From: Arcicella rosea | GTDB lineage: Bacteria; Bacteroidota; Bacteroidia; Cytophagales; Spirosomataceae | DNA length: 64,000 bases | NCBI RefSeq assembly: GCF_014204325.1 | Contig: NZ_JACHKT010000017.1 | Coordinates: 51,247-115,246 of the forward strand | Reading direction: 5' to 3' | Shown here: positions 51,721 through 60,365 of the stretch, in pieces | Layout: every line of letters starts with the position of its first letter | Position numbering within the stretch: the stretch's first letter is position 1 | Translations under genes and position numbers: made by a program | Notes under the pieces: generated by a model | Databases searched by the model: none | What the model saw: the letters and a program-made list of their open reading frames with translations, nothing else | What the model was told of the DNA's origin: nothing

Positions 51721-52359
51721 ATGACAGAAAAACAACTCTTTGAAATCCTTAAACAAAAAGAATCTACCACACTAGAATATAAAAGTAGAATTGATAGTCC
51801 TTATAAAATTGCACGTACATTGGCAGCCTTCGCCAACACTTCTGGTGGACAATTAATTGTTGGAGTAAACGACGATAAATCTATAAAAGGTTGTTCTGAA
51901 ATAGAGGAAATGACCAAAATTATTCATGCTGCTAACGAGTTAGTCGTCCCTCCTATTGATATTATTTACTCATCCGTAAAAGTCGAAGGCAAGCACAACA
52001 TTCTGATAATCAACATCAAAGAAGCAGAAAGTAAACCTCATGAAACATTGGATGAACAACAAAATCGTAGCGTTTATGTAAGAGCTAACGATGAAACGAC
52101 ACCTGTAACGAAGGAAATGTCGCAAGTGATGATTAAAGCAGAAAAGGACATCGACAAACAAATGTTGGAGCAACCAAATGTAAAATATTTAATTACTTAT
52201 CTAAAAAAGAATACCAAAATTACCGCAAAGGAGTATGCCAAACTGGTGAATATTTCTGCTTACAGAGCTACCAAATTATTAGAAGCACTTACTTATGCAA
52301 GTATTTTGCTGATGCTGTCGAGACAAAAACCAACGCAATTTGTACTTCGGAAATGGTGA
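51721..52359 (+). CDS. AlbA_2 (Schlafen-like) domain protein
   Basis: A 212-residue protein. The AlbA_2 domain (about 5-130) has ESTTLEYKSRIDSPYKIART, AAFANTSGGQLIVGVNDDKS and NRSVYVRANDET. A C-terminal winged-helix segment (about 155-205, TAKEYAKLVNISAYRATKLL) follows. Such proteins are ATP-binding or nucleic-acid-linked regulators. It is a short, standalone version. Confidence 0.85.
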   Translation: MTEKQLFEILKQKESTTLEYKSRIDSPYKIARTLAAFANTSGGQLIVGVNDDKSIKGCSEIEEMTKIIHAANELVVPPIDIIYSSVKVEGKHNILIINIKEAESKPHETLDEQQNRSVYVRANDETTPVTKEMSQVMIKAEKDIDKQMLEQPNVKYLITYLKKNTKITAKEYAKLVNISAYRATKLLEALTYASILLMLSRQKPTQFVLRKW

Positions 52360-52370
52360 TATTTTGTGGC

Positions 52371-52493
52371 TGTCGGGTTTCAGCTCTCAGCTTTCGGATG
52401 TCGGACATCGGATTTTATTTTAAAATCTTACAAAAATTGAAAGACTATAAAAAAAAACAGACATCCGAAAGCTGAAATCCGAAAGCCGACATT
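52371..52493. repeat. Facing copies of a short dispersed repeat
   Basis: The segment at 52371-52416 (with CAGCTTTCGGATGTCGGA) and the segment at 52461-52493 (with ACATCCGAAAGCTGAAATCC) are imperfect inverted copies. They could fold into a long hairpin between two convergent genes. Related copies occur at 54981-55010 and 60051-60083. Confidence 0.6.
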
Positions 52494-52506
52494 ACATATC
52501 CTAAAT

Positions 52507-53520
52507 CTAATGTATTACCAGTTCCGTATCAATAATAATTTCTTCAGGAATTAGCGTTTTATATTGCTTTGCATCAATGATTTTCAACAATAAAAGGGCG
52601 GCTTGTTCGCCCATTTTGTAGGCAAATTGTTCTACCGAAGCCATTGGCGGATTATCCAAATAAGCAGTAATTGGCAAATTAGCAAAGCTTACAAAATGAA
52701 TATCTGTATTGGGAACAATTCCTTTTTGCCTACAACTTTGCATCGCAAATAATGCCACATAATCATTAAAACAGAGTACCGCTTGTGGTCTTTCAGACAA
52801 AGCCATCAACTCCTCCATTTTCTTAAAAGTATCTTCCTTCGTTAAATCTGTCGATTTAATATATTGCTGAATAATGGGCAAATTCAAGGACTTTAGGGCT
52901 TTCCAATAACCTTCTAAACGTTCGTTAGAAATCTCTAAATTAGAAGGTCCATTCAAAATAGCGATTTTTGTAATTCCTTTTTTTGCCAGAAAAGAAGTCG
53001 CCTCAAAAGCAGCTTCTACAATATTACCTCTTACTTTATTGACAGCTACATCTTTGGGAACTCTATCAAAAAACACCAGCGGAATTCCATAGTTTTCTAG
53101 TTCTTTAAAAGAGTAATATTGTGTAGTTTCGGCAGAAATAGAGGCAATTACGCCATCAACACGGCTACTGATAAAAGACTTAATCGCTCTATTTTCTCGC
53201 TCTAATTTATCTCTCGACTGACTGATGACTACATTATAACCTTTAGCACTAATTACGTCTTCAATGCCCGTAATTGCCTGAGAAAAAAACTCTTCTTGTA
53301 GATGTGGGAAAACCACACCAACAGTATAAGTTTTGTTTTTTCTTAATAAAATCGCTGCGGGATTTGGCACATAATTCAAGCGTTTGGCTACTTCAAAAAC
53401 CTGTTCTTTGGTTTTAAGACCAATTCGAGGATGATTTTGCAAAGCCCTCGACACCGTAGAAATGGCGATTCCTAATTCCTGAGCAATATCTTTTATCGTT
53501 ACTTGACTTTTCTGCATCAT
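52507..53520 (-). CDS. LacI-family transcriptional regulator (galactose locus)
   Basis: A 337-residue protein from ATG 53520 (MMQKSQVTIKDIAQELGIAI); the longer start at 53601 adds a non-conserved lead. The HTH is VTIKDIAQELGIAISTVSRAL with the hinge LNYVPNPAA. The periplasmic-binding-like effector domain has TVGVVFPHLQEEFFSQ and RVDGVIAS. It is divergent from galK, with paired TTTGxGCAAA sites in between, so it most likely controls galactose use. Confidence 0.9.
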   Translation of the reverse strand: MMQKSQVTIKDIAQELGIAISTVSRALQNHPRIGLKTKEQVFEVAKRLNYVPNPAAILLRKNKTYTVGVVFPHLQEEFFSQAITGIEDVISAKGYNVVISQSRDKLERENRAIKSFISSRVDGVIASISAETTQYYSFKELENYGIPLVFFDRVPKDVAVNKVRGNIVEAAFEATSFLAKKGITKIAILNGPSNLEISNERLEGYWKALKSLNLPIIQQYIKSTDLTKEDTFKKMEELMALSERPQAVLCFNDYVALFAMQSCRQKGIVPNTDIHFVSFANLPITAYLDNPPMASVEQFAYKMGEQAALLLLKIIDAKQYKTLIPEEIIIDTELVIH

Positions 53521-53560
53521 CTTAAAGGTTGAATGTGTAAAATTAAGGAGATTTTGGGAG

Positions 53561-53581
53561 TTTGTGCAAAATTTGCGCAAA
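53561..53581. promoter_or_regulatory. Adjacent LacI-type operators (TTTGTGCAAA, TTTGCGCAAA)
   Basis: TTTGCGCAAA (53572-53581) is a perfect palindrome and TTTGTGCAAA (53561-53570) differs from it by one base; one A separates them. The sites sit 41-61 bases upstream of the regulator's start and 133-153 bases upstream of galK. LacI-type proteins favour such CG-centred palindromes. Confidence 0.55.
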
Positions 53582-53713
53582 TGTTTGTAATCATGTTTCA
53601 AGCCTATTTTTTGGTAATTTTCTGTTAAAATTCATCATCAAGACAAGATTCACTAAATGAATATTTCTAAAAAATATCGTCCTTTGAATTCTAATTTAAT
53701 CTTACGCTCATAA

Positions 53714-54865
53714 ATGTATCCAGAAAATATCATTGCCAAATTTCAAGAACAATTTTCAAAAGAAGCTTCTTTAGTCGTTCGTGCTCCAGGACGTATCAAT
53801 CTTATCGGCGAACATACTGATTACAACGATGGTTTTGTGTTGCCAGCGGCTATTAACAAAGCAATTTATTTTGCCATTTCACCACGTGAGGACGAAATCT
53901 GTAATGTCTATGCTTTTGATTTAAACAGTAGCGATACTTTTAGTATTTCAAGCATTCAAAAATCAGATAAAAGTTGGGCAAATTACTTAATCGGAGTGGT
54001 GGATGAACTTCAAAAAGCTGGACAAAAAATTAAAGGTTTTGATTTAGTTTTTGGTGGCGACATTCCTTTGGGTGCTGGTGTATCTTCATCTGCTGCTGTA
54101 GAAACAGGTTTAGCTTTTGCCTTAAATCAACTTTATGATTTAGGTTTGGAAACCATGCAAATGGTAAAAATCGGTAAAGCTGCTGAAAATAATTTCGTTG
54201 GCGTAAACTGCGGTATTATGGATCAGTTTGCCTCAATGTTTGGCAAAAAAGATGCTGTAATTCGTTTGGATTGTAGAAGTTTGGCGTATCAGCATTTTCC
54301 ATTATCATTGCCAAATCATACCGTAATTCTTTGTAATTCGGGCGTAAAACACTCTTTGGGAGATTCTGAATACAATACTCGTAGATTAGAATGTGAAGAA
54401 GGTTTGAGCATCTTATCAGGAATCTATCCAAACGTAAAAAGTTTTAGAGATTTAACGTTGACGATGGTGGAAGAAGCCAAAACAAGCCTTTCAGCAAATG
54501 TTTACAAGCGTTGTGTGTATGTAGTGGGGGAAATCGACAGAGTAATTGTAGCTTGCGAGGCACTTGAACAAAATGATTTGGAAACCTTCGGTCAAAAAAT
54601 GTACGAAACGCACGACGGACTTCAACATAATTATGCCGTTTCTTGCGAAGAATTAGACTTTTTAGTGGATGAAACTCGTAACGATGACGCAGTGGTTGGC
54701 TCAAGAATGATGGGCGGTGGTTTCGGTGGTTGTTCAATCAATATCGTTGAAAAAAGCAAAGCAGAAGATTTTCTAAACAGAATCAAAAAAGCCTATCAAG
54801 CAAAATATCATAAAGAATTAGTGACTTACGAAGTAGCCTTAACAAACGGAACGGAGCTTATTTAG
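53714..54865 (+). CDS. galK: Galactokinase
   Basis: A 383-residue GHMP kinase. It has the galactokinase signature GRINLIGEHTDYNDGFVLP (about 26-44), the GHMP ATP-binding motif IPLGAGVSSSAAVETGLA, CGIMDQFASM, and the C-terminal GSRMMGGGFGGCSI. It phosphorylates galactose to galactose-1-phosphate in the Leloir pathway. The next gene, galT, uses the product. Confidence 0.95.
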   Translation: MYPENIIAKFQEQFSKEASLVVRAPGRINLIGEHTDYNDGFVLPAAINKAIYFAISPREDEICNVYAFDLNSSDTFSISSIQKSDKSWANYLIGVVDELQKAGQKIKGFDLVFGGDIPLGAGVSSSAAVETGLAFALNQLYDLGLETMQMVKIGKAAENNFVGVNCGIMDQFASMFGKKDAVIRLDCRSLAYQHFPLSLPNHTVILCNSGVKHSLGDSEYNTRRLECEEGLSILSGIYPNVKSFRDLTLTMVEEAKTSLSANVYKRCVYVVGEIDRVIVACEALEQNDLETFGQKMYETHDGLQHNYAVSCEELDFLVDETRNDDAVVGSRMMGGGFGGCSINIVEKSKAEDFLNRIKKAYQAKYHKELVTYEVALTNGTELI

Positions 54866-54980
54866 TTGTGATTGAGTGAGTTAGTGAATGAGTTCTTTTT
54901 AATTTCATCAAGTCAAAATATTCAAAACTCAATTTCAGAAATTAGAACGGAGTAAAATAATAAAAATTTACTTTAGATAA

Positions 54981-55010
54981 CCGAAAGCTGAAATCCGACA
55001 TCCGAAATCC
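54981..55010. repeat. Copy of the short dispersed repeat in the galT leader
   Basis: CCGAAAGCTGAAATCCGACA followed by TCCGAAATCC, ten bases before the galT ATG. Its words match the repeats at 52371-52493 and 60051-60083. Lying in the leader of an active gene, it may affect the mRNA. Confidence 0.5.
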
Positions 55011-55018
55011 CAAAAACA

Positions 55019-56062
55019 ATGAATCCAATTTTTGAAGAACATCCTCACAGAAGATATAACCCACTGACAGACAGCTGGGTATTAGTTTCGCCACATCGTG
55101 CCAAACGTCCGTGGCAAGGACAAGTAGAAAAAGTAGCTGGCGATGACCGTCCAGCTTATGACGAAACTTGTTATTTATGTCCGACCAATACTCGGATGAA
55201 CGGAGAAGTAAATCCTGACTACCAAGACGTTTACATTTTTAATAACGATTTTGCAGCCTTGTTGGAAGATACTCCTCCACATAGTTTTGAAGAAGACGAA
55301 CTTTTCAAAGCGGAAACAGAAAGAGGTTTGGGAAGAGTAATCTGTTTTTCGCCTCGCCACGATTTGACCGTTCCAGAAATGGAAGAAGCGGCAATCAGAA
55401 AAGTGGTGGACGCTTGGGTTGATGAGTATTTGACGCTTGGCGGAAAAGACTTCATCAATTACGTTCAGATTTTCGAGAACAAAGGTTTTGTAATGGGTTG
55501 CTCGAATCCGCATCCACATGGACAAATTTGGGCATCGTCGTCAATCCCAGACGAACCGATGAAAAAACAAATAGCTCAATTGAAGTATTGGCAAAAAAAT
55601 CAACGCTCTTTATTGGCTGACTATATCGAAAAAGAATTATTCAAGCAAGAAAGAGTATTGTTTGAAAATGAGCATTTTGTAGCCTTAGTACCTTATTGGG
55701 CGGTTTGGCCATTTGAAACGATGATTGTTCCTAAGCGAAAAATGGCAAGAATTTCGGACATGACCGATGCTGAAAAAGACGCCTTTGCGAATGCTTATAA
55801 AAGATTGACCGTTCGTTATGACAATCTTTTTGAAACCTCTTTCCCCTACTCTGCTGGCGTTCACCAAGCACCAACCGATGGCGAAGCACATGACGAATGG
55901 CATTGGCATTTTGTGTTTTATCCGCCATTGTTACGCTCGGCGACTGTCAAGAAATTTATGGTAGGTTACGAAATGTTAGCCAATCCACAAAGAGACATCA
56001 CGGCAGAAAAAAGTGCAGGAGTACTGCGAGCCTTGTCAGAAGTACATTATAAAACTAAGTAA
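55019..56062 (+). CDS. galT: Galactose-1-phosphate uridylyltransferase
   Basis: A 347-residue HIT-family protein. Zinc-type CYLCP is near residue 52. The active-site motif CSNPHPHGQIWAS (HPH, with the uridylylated histidine) and the second-half EWHWHFVFYPPLLR match. It transfers UMP from UDP-glucose to galactose-1-phosphate. It follows galK by 153 bases in the same direction and is closed by a terminator. All motifs intact. Confidence 0.95.
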   Translation: MNPIFEEHPHRRYNPLTDSWVLVSPHRAKRPWQGQVEKVAGDDRPAYDETCYLCPTNTRMNGEVNPDYQDVYIFNNDFAALLEDTPPHSFEEDELFKAETERGLGRVICFSPRHDLTVPEMEEAAIRKVVDAWVDEYLTLGGKDFINYVQIFENKGFVMGCSNPHPHGQIWASSSIPDEPMKKQIAQLKYWQKNQRSLLADYIEKELFKQERVLFENEHFVALVPYWAVWPFETMIVPKRKMARISDMTDAEKDAFANAYKRLTVRYDNLFETSFPYSAGVHQAPTDGEAHDEWHWHFVFYPPLLRSATVKKFMVGYEMLANPQRDITAEKSAGVLRALSEVHYKTK

Positions 56063-56067
56063 CCCAG

Positions 56068-56106
56068 AAAAGCTGTTCCGAATGAAAATTTAGAACAGCT
56101 TTTTTG
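56068..56106 (+). terminator. Terminator of the galactose operon
   Basis: Stem AAAAGCTGTTC / GAACAGCTTTT with a 14-base loop, followed by a T-run, six bases after the galT stop. Confidence 0.8.
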
Positions 56107-56113
56107 TTTATTA

Positions 56114-56152
56114 AATAATTCACGATTTGCGATTTGCAAATCGTGAATTATT
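56114..56152. promoter_or_regulatory. 17-bp perfect inverted repeat over the promoter of the HTH-nucleotidyltransferase pair
   Basis: Arms AATAATTCACGATTTGC and GCAAATCGTGAATTATT flank a five-base centre. A -7 box TATCTTTG (56154-56161) follows directly, and the TTTG at 56133-56136, inside the repeat, is correctly spaced (17 bases) as its -33. A regulator bound here would block RNA polymerase, fitting autorepression by the downstream winged-helix protein. Confidence 0.65.
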
Positions 56153-56186
56153 GTATCTTTGTTTTGAAAACATAAAATGAATTCGT

Positions 56187-56747
56187 ATGAAAAAACATAA
56201 TGGAATGCGTCCACAAGATATAGTCATTATCTTGGACTTAATATCAATGGAACTATCTGATAATGAAGAAGTTTCTTCTGTTGAACAGCCTAACGTTTCG
56301 ATTCAAAATAAAAATATTGCATACAGTTTAAAAATGAGCGAAGCAGAGGTTTCTGAATCGTTAAGAAGGTCTGAGTACGCAGGACTTATTACCGACATAA
56401 AAACAAAGAAAGTGAATCAAAGAGCCTTCTTGGCATTTCTATTAAATGGGCTGAAGTTCGTTTTCCCAACACATCCAGGAGCATTGGTAAGAGGTGTACC
56501 TACAGCTCACTCTGCCATGCCTTTGTCAAAAGGTATCATTTCTGATGAATTATTCGTGTGGGAAAGTTCAGAGGGAGAAGCAAGAGGACAAGCTATTATC
56601 CCCCTATATCATACAGTTCCAGACATTGTAGGACAAAACAAAAAATTATATGAGTTGCTATCTTTAGTAGATGCTATTAGAACCGGAAATGCCAGAATTA
56701 CCAATATAGCTTCTCAGGAGTTAGAAAAAAGAATTTTACAGACATGA
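56187..56747 (+). CDS. Winged-helix protein, putative antitoxin/regulator
   Basis: A 186-residue protein. The N-terminal half is a winged helix (DIVIILDLISMELSDNEEVS, then NIAYSLKMSEAEVSESLRR and AGLITD). The C-terminal half (VFPTHPGALVRGVPTAHSAM) is a separate domain of unknown type. It overlaps the nucleotidyltransferase gene by four bases (ATGA). The pair recalls type IV toxin-antitoxin modules such as AbiE, where the winged-helix partner represses the operon. Assignment by layout. Confidence 0.7.
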   Translation: MKKHNGMRPQDIVIILDLISMELSDNEEVSSVEQPNVSIQNKNIAYSLKMSEAEVSESLRRSEYAGLITDIKTKKVNQRAFLAFLLNGLKFVFPTHPGALVRGVPTAHSAMPLSKGIISDELFVWESSEGEARGQAIIPLYHTVPDIVGQNKKLYELLSLVDAIRTGNARITNIASQELEKRILQT

Positions 56748-57436
56748 AAAATAACCATAACAATATTATTAGAATAAAAGTACTGGCAGAGGCTTTTAGC
56801 AGTTTGAGTAATAAAATCGTTTTCGTTGGTGGAGCTGTTGTTGAACTTTATTGTGACGACCCTGCCAGAGCAGAAGTACGACCTACCAATGATGTTGATG
56901 TTGTAGTAGAACTTCATAACAAAGGTTCTTATGCAATTTTAGAAGAAAAACTACGGAAAATGGGGTTTAAAAACGATGTATTTTCTGGGGTTATTTGTCG
57001 TTATATCTATCACGATATTGTTGTTGATATTATGCCTGACGATGAGAATATATTAGGATTCACAAATATTTGGTACAAAGAGGGGTTACAAAACAGTTTA
57101 ACTTACAATTTAGACGATGGACTAAATATTCAAATCTTTCCTCTTGAGTTATTTCTTGCCTCCAAATTTGAAGCACTCAATTCAAATAGACATGGAAATG
57201 ATTATCGCTTAAACAGTGATTTTGAAGACATTATATACATTTTTGACAATCGTTTAAAAATCAAAGAAGAAATCATAAACTTAGAAAATGATGTAAAACT
57301 ATTTCTTCAAAAGTCGCTTTCAACACTTTTAAAGCGTCCCTACATAGAAGAAGAAATCTCTTCAAACTTAGAAATATCAAGTTCAAAAGCCAGAACAGCC
57401 AGAATTTTATCCATTTGGAAAACAATAATTCTTTGA
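56744..57436 (+). CDS. Nucleotidyltransferase, putative toxin
   Basis: A 230-residue protein with the minimal nucleotidyltransferase core: IVFVGGAVVELY (GG motif), TNDVDVVVEL (DxD), and IYHDIVVDIMPDD (third acidic). It follows with PLELFLASKFEALN, as in AbiEii/MenA-type proteins. Those transfer nucleotides to targets such as tRNA and stop growth. Coupled to the winged-helix gene, it is a likely toxin, but a housekeeping role cannot be excluded. Confidence 0.75.
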   Translation: MKNNHNNIIRIKVLAEAFSSLSNKIVFVGGAVVELYCDDPARAEVRPTNDVDVVVELHNKGSYAILEEKLRKMGFKNDVFSGVICRYIYHDIVVDIMPDDENILGFTNIWYKEGLQNSLTYNLDDGLNIQIFPLELFLASKFEALNSNRHGNDYRLNSDFEDIIYIFDNRLKIKEEIINLENDVKLFLQKSLSTLLKRPYIEEEISSNLEISSSKARTARILSIWKTIIL

Positions 57437-57535
57437 AAAATATAGAAAACTTGTTCATTTATTTCCAAAATCAGTCTGTTTCCTAGATTCACTCTATTGC
57501 AAAAACTAATACATTAATCACTTAAAGATAATATT

Positions 57536-57673
57536 ATGGATTTACACGTTCGAGTAAAAGACAGTGAAGCGGCATTTTTAAAAGAATTACTTGCCTAATT
57601 CGATTTCATAAGTGTCAAAGAAATTCAAGACACTGAAGTTTTGGAGAGTTTGGATAGCAGTATTAACAAATGA
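57536..57673 (+). pseudogene. Antitoxin-like gene remnant
   Basis: The ATG at 57536 encodes MDLHVRVKDSEAAFLKELLA, then TAA (57596-57598), then FDFISVKEIQDTEVLESL in the same frame. This reads like the small Bacteroidetes antitoxins that pair a strand-helix start with FDFV...E. Downstream words (MKKGKVTKP) in another frame look like an antitoxin C-terminus. No toxin gene follows. A broken toxin-antitoxin unit is the likely origin. Confidence 0.45.
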
Positions 57674-57959
57674 AAGACATGAAAAAAGGGAAAGTAACAA
57701 AGCCGTATTATTTTGTAATTTTAGATTTAGTTGGCTTCTTGATATTTCAAAACCTCATCAATTAATGAAAATTATTTCTGTTTTTTTAAGCCTAATCATT
57801 TTTCTCTCGTTCTGTAAATGCCAACCGACCGAAGAGTAGGCAAACAGCAAAAAGAAAACACTTTGGGCATTTATCGCATGATGATTCGTACTCGTGTGGT
57901 AGAAATAAAGCAGGTTTTAGTCGAGAGTCGTTTATTGTACAAGAAGTACGTCGATTAAG

Positions 57960-58172
57960 TTGTTAGGTGGTTTGGTAAGTTTGGGCGTTGGCATCGCTTT
58001 TATACCTTCTTTTTATAATGCTTCCAGAGTACAAGGAGTGGTTTGCAAAGCTTTAGTCAATGCCGATGGCTCGCCATTTTTAGAAGTAGCCATAGCCCAA
58101 GCGATGTGTCATAAAGCAAGTAAAGCAACGCCAACAGTTAAGGCTTTATCTGCTTTGGTGAAGGATTTATAA
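57960..58172 (+). pseudogene. LysR-family regulator C-terminal remnant
   Basis: The frame (GLVSLGVGIAFIPSFYNASR, ending ATPTVKALSALVKDL) matches the last part of a LysR effector domain (VAxGLGVALVP...). The upstream two thirds, including the HTH, are absent. It starts mid-domain with no sensible initiation context. Confidence 0.5.
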
Positions 58173-58430
58173 ATTCCGAAATCAATCTCCTCTCATATTG
58201 CTCTCCTTCTCAATCCTAAAACCTCAAAGAATAATTTCTTAATCTCAGCTTTTTATCGTGTCAATTCAGTGCATTGTCGTAATTTTGTATGTATTTTTTA
58301 TACAAAACCGTTGATTCTTCAAATTTTAATCAGGAAAATTCATTAAAAGCTTGTCAATCAACAAAAATAAGATGACAGAATAATTTTCGATTGTTCATGT
58401 CTTTATCCAGCAATAATTTACATAACAATA

Positions 58431-60047
58431 ATGCTAAACGTATCAAATGTTTCTCTCCGTTTTGGTAAACGGGTACTTTTTGAAGAAGTAAATATCAAAT
58501 TTGTAGAAGGTAACTGCTATGGTCTCATCGGGGCAAACGGAGCAGGAAAATCTACTTTTTTAAAGATTCTATCTGGTGAAATTGACTCTCAAACGGGTTC
58601 AATTTCTATGAATCCAGGTGAACGTATGTCATTCTTAAAACAGAATCACTTCGAATTTGAAGAAGTACCTGTTTTGCAAGCGGTTATCATGGGAAATAAA
58701 CGTCTTTACGACATCATGGTTGAAAAAGATGCAATTTATTTAAAAGAAGATTTTACAGAGGAAGACGGAAACCGTGCCGCTGACCTTGAAGCGGAATTTG
58801 CCGAAATGAACGGTTGGGAAGCAGAATCGGAAGCAGGACAATTGCTAAGTGGTTTGGGCATCAAAGAAGATTTGCATTATACTTTATTAAAAGATGTCTC
58901 TGGTTCAGAAAAAGTAAAAGTACTTTTAGCACAAGCTTTGTTTGGTTCGCCAGATATTTTGTTACTAGATGAACCTACCAACAACTTAGATATTGAGTCT
59001 ATTCTTTGGTTAGAAAACTTCTTGACAAACTTCAAAAATACAGTAATTGTTGTTTCTCACGACCGTCACTTCTTAGATAATATTTGTACGCATATCGCCG
59101 ATTTAGACTTCGGTAAAATTCAATTATATGGTGGTACTTATACTTTCTGGTATGAATCATCACAATTAGCGGCTCGCCAGCGTGCTGACCAAAACAAGAA
59201 AACTGACGAAAAACGTAAAGAATTAGAAGAATTTATTCGTCGTTTCTCTGCCAACGTAGCCAAATCAAAACAAGCTACTTCTCGTCAGAAAATGTTGGAT
59301 AAATTACAAGTGGACGACATTAAACCTTCTTCAAGACGTTATCCATTCATTAACTTCAAACCAGAACGTGAAGCAGGTGACCAATTACTTTCTGTAGAAG
59401 GTTTATCAGTGAAAAACCCAGAAGGCGGTTATTTATTCAAAGATGTATCATTTACTTTGACAAAAGGCGATAAGCTTGCAGTACTTTCTCGTGATTCTTT
59501 GGCGATTAGTGCTTTGTTTGATGTTTTAATGGGCGAACGTACTGCCGACGAAGGAACATATAAATGGGGAGTAACCACAACTCAGTCTTATTTACCAAAC
59601 GACAATGCGAAATATTTTGAAGATGGTTCTTTAAATTTAGTAGATTGGTTACGTCAATATTCTGCTGAAAAAGATGAATCATTTATTCGTGGTTTCTTGG
59701 GTAGAATGTTATTCTCTGGCGACGAAGCCTTGAAAAAATGTACAGTAATTTCTGGAGGTGAAAAACAACGTTGTATGTTTTCAAGAATGATGCTTTCAGG
59801 TTCTAACGTTGCTATTTTTGACGAACCTACCAACCACTTAGACTTAGAATCGATTACAGCTTTGAACAACGGAATGGTTGATTTCACAGGAACAATTTTA
59901 TTTACTTGCCATGATCACCAACTTACGCAAACAGTAGCCAACCGCATCCTTGAACTTGGACCAAAAGGTTATTTAGATAAATTAATGACCTTCGATGATT
60001 ACATCACTGATGCGAAAGTAAAAGAGCAGAAAGCGAAAATATATTAA
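58431..60047 (+). CDS. ABC-F family ATPase with degenerate second Walker A
   Basis: A 538-residue protein. NBD1 has GANGAGKSTFLKI (Walker A), a VSGSEKVKVLLAQAL signature and LLDEPTNNLD (Walker B). A charged linker (about 235-300, RADQNKKTDEKRKELEEFIR) joins NBD2, which has ISGGEKQRCMFSRM and IFDEPTNHLD. Where Walker A should be, NBD2 reads VLSRDSLAISALF, without GxxxxGK[ST]. ABC-F proteins act on ribosomes, in translation control or antibiotic protection. Ordinary length; role not specified. Confidence 0.9.
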   Translation: MLNVSNVSLRFGKRVLFEEVNIKFVEGNCYGLIGANGAGKSTFLKILSGEIDSQTGSISMNPGERMSFLKQNHFEFEEVPVLQAVIMGNKRLYDIMVEKDAIYLKEDFTEEDGNRAADLEAEFAEMNGWEAESEAGQLLSGLGIKEDLHYTLLKDVSGSEKVKVLLAQALFGSPDILLLDEPTNNLDIESILWLENFLTNFKNTVIVVSHDRHFLDNICTHIADLDFGKIQLYGGTYTFWYESSQLAARQRADQNKKTDEKRKELEEFIRRFSANVAKSKQATSRQKMLDKLQVDDIKPSSRRYPFINFKPEREAGDQLLSVEGLSVKNPEGGYLFKDVSFTLTKGDKLAVLSRDSLAISALFDVLMGERTADEGTYKWGVTTTQSYLPNDNAKYFEDGSLNLVDWLRQYSAEKDESFIRGFLGRMLFSGDEALKKCTVISGGEKQRCMFSRMMLSGSNVAIFDEPTNHLDLESITALNNGMVDFTGTILFTCHDHQLTQTVANRILELGPKGYLDKLMTFDDYITDAKVKEQKAKIY

Positions 60048-60050
60048 TTG

Positions 60051-60083
60051 ATGTCGGATTTCGGTCGTCGGATTTCAGCTTTT
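60051..60083. repeat. Copy of the short dispersed repeat after the ABC-F gene
   Basis: ATGTCGGATTTCGG and TCGTCGGATTTCAGC lie directly after the stop codon and run into the following terminator stem. The words match the copies at 52371-52493 and 54981-55010. Confidence 0.5.
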
Positions 60084-60117
60084 ACCTCACTTACCAAAGT
60101 AAGTGAGGTATTTTTTT
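60083..60117 (+). terminator. Terminator of the ABC-F gene
   Basis: Perfect 12-bp stem TACCTCACTTAC / GTAAGTGAGGTA with a CAAA loop and seven Ts. Confidence 0.9.
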
Positions 60118-60218
60118 ATTTGATTTTTATTAATATTTAGGCAGACAAATATTTTTCACTTTTTAAATTATTAAAAATCAGAAACTTACAAAAAAGTTTA
60201 AATTTTTCTACTTTTTTG

Positions 60219-60250
60219 TTTTGGATTAGAAAAATAACCTACTACCTTTG
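60219..60250 (+). promoter_or_regulatory. Promoter of tRNA-Arg
   Basis: A Bacteroidetes-type promoter: -33 TTTTG (60219-60223), 19 bases, -7 TACCTTTG (60243-60250), 36 bases before the tRNA. Confidence 0.7.
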
Positions 60251-60286
60251 CAGTCCCAAACAACGGGAAAAAGATTAAAACGATAT

Positions 60287-60360
60287 GGTTTCGTAGCTCA
60301 ATTGGATAGAGCATCTCACTACGGATGAGAAGGTTTGGGGTTCGAATCCCTACGAGACCA
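60287..60360 (+). tRNA. tRNA-Arg (anticodon ACG)
   Basis: A 74-base canonical cloverleaf: acceptor GGTTTCG / CGAGACC, D-arm with GCTC...GAGC, anticodon stem TCTCA / TGAGA with loop CTACGGA (anticodon ACG, read as ICG), T-arm TTCGAAT, discriminator A. The 3' CCA is not encoded. It has its own promoter and terminator. No integration-type duplication of its 3' end is seen nearby. Confidence 0.95.
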
Positions 60361-60365
60361 CTTCC

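Larger units (their letters stand above)
57437..58430. other. Region of decayed genes
   Basis: A stretch of about 1 kb with no intact gene. It contains a broken antitoxin-like ORF (57536-57673), a short lipoprotein-like ORF at about 57767-57838 (signal IISVFLSLIIFLSFCKC) and a LysR C-terminal remnant (57960-58172). The rest up to the ABC-F start holds no ORF and no clear promoter. Confidence 0.6.

Noticed and set aside
60287..60360. tRNA-Arg as the attachment site of the element
   Set aside because: The element's right boundary is near 43.1 kb, and genes on both sides of this tRNA are chromosomal; no repeated 3' end is seen.
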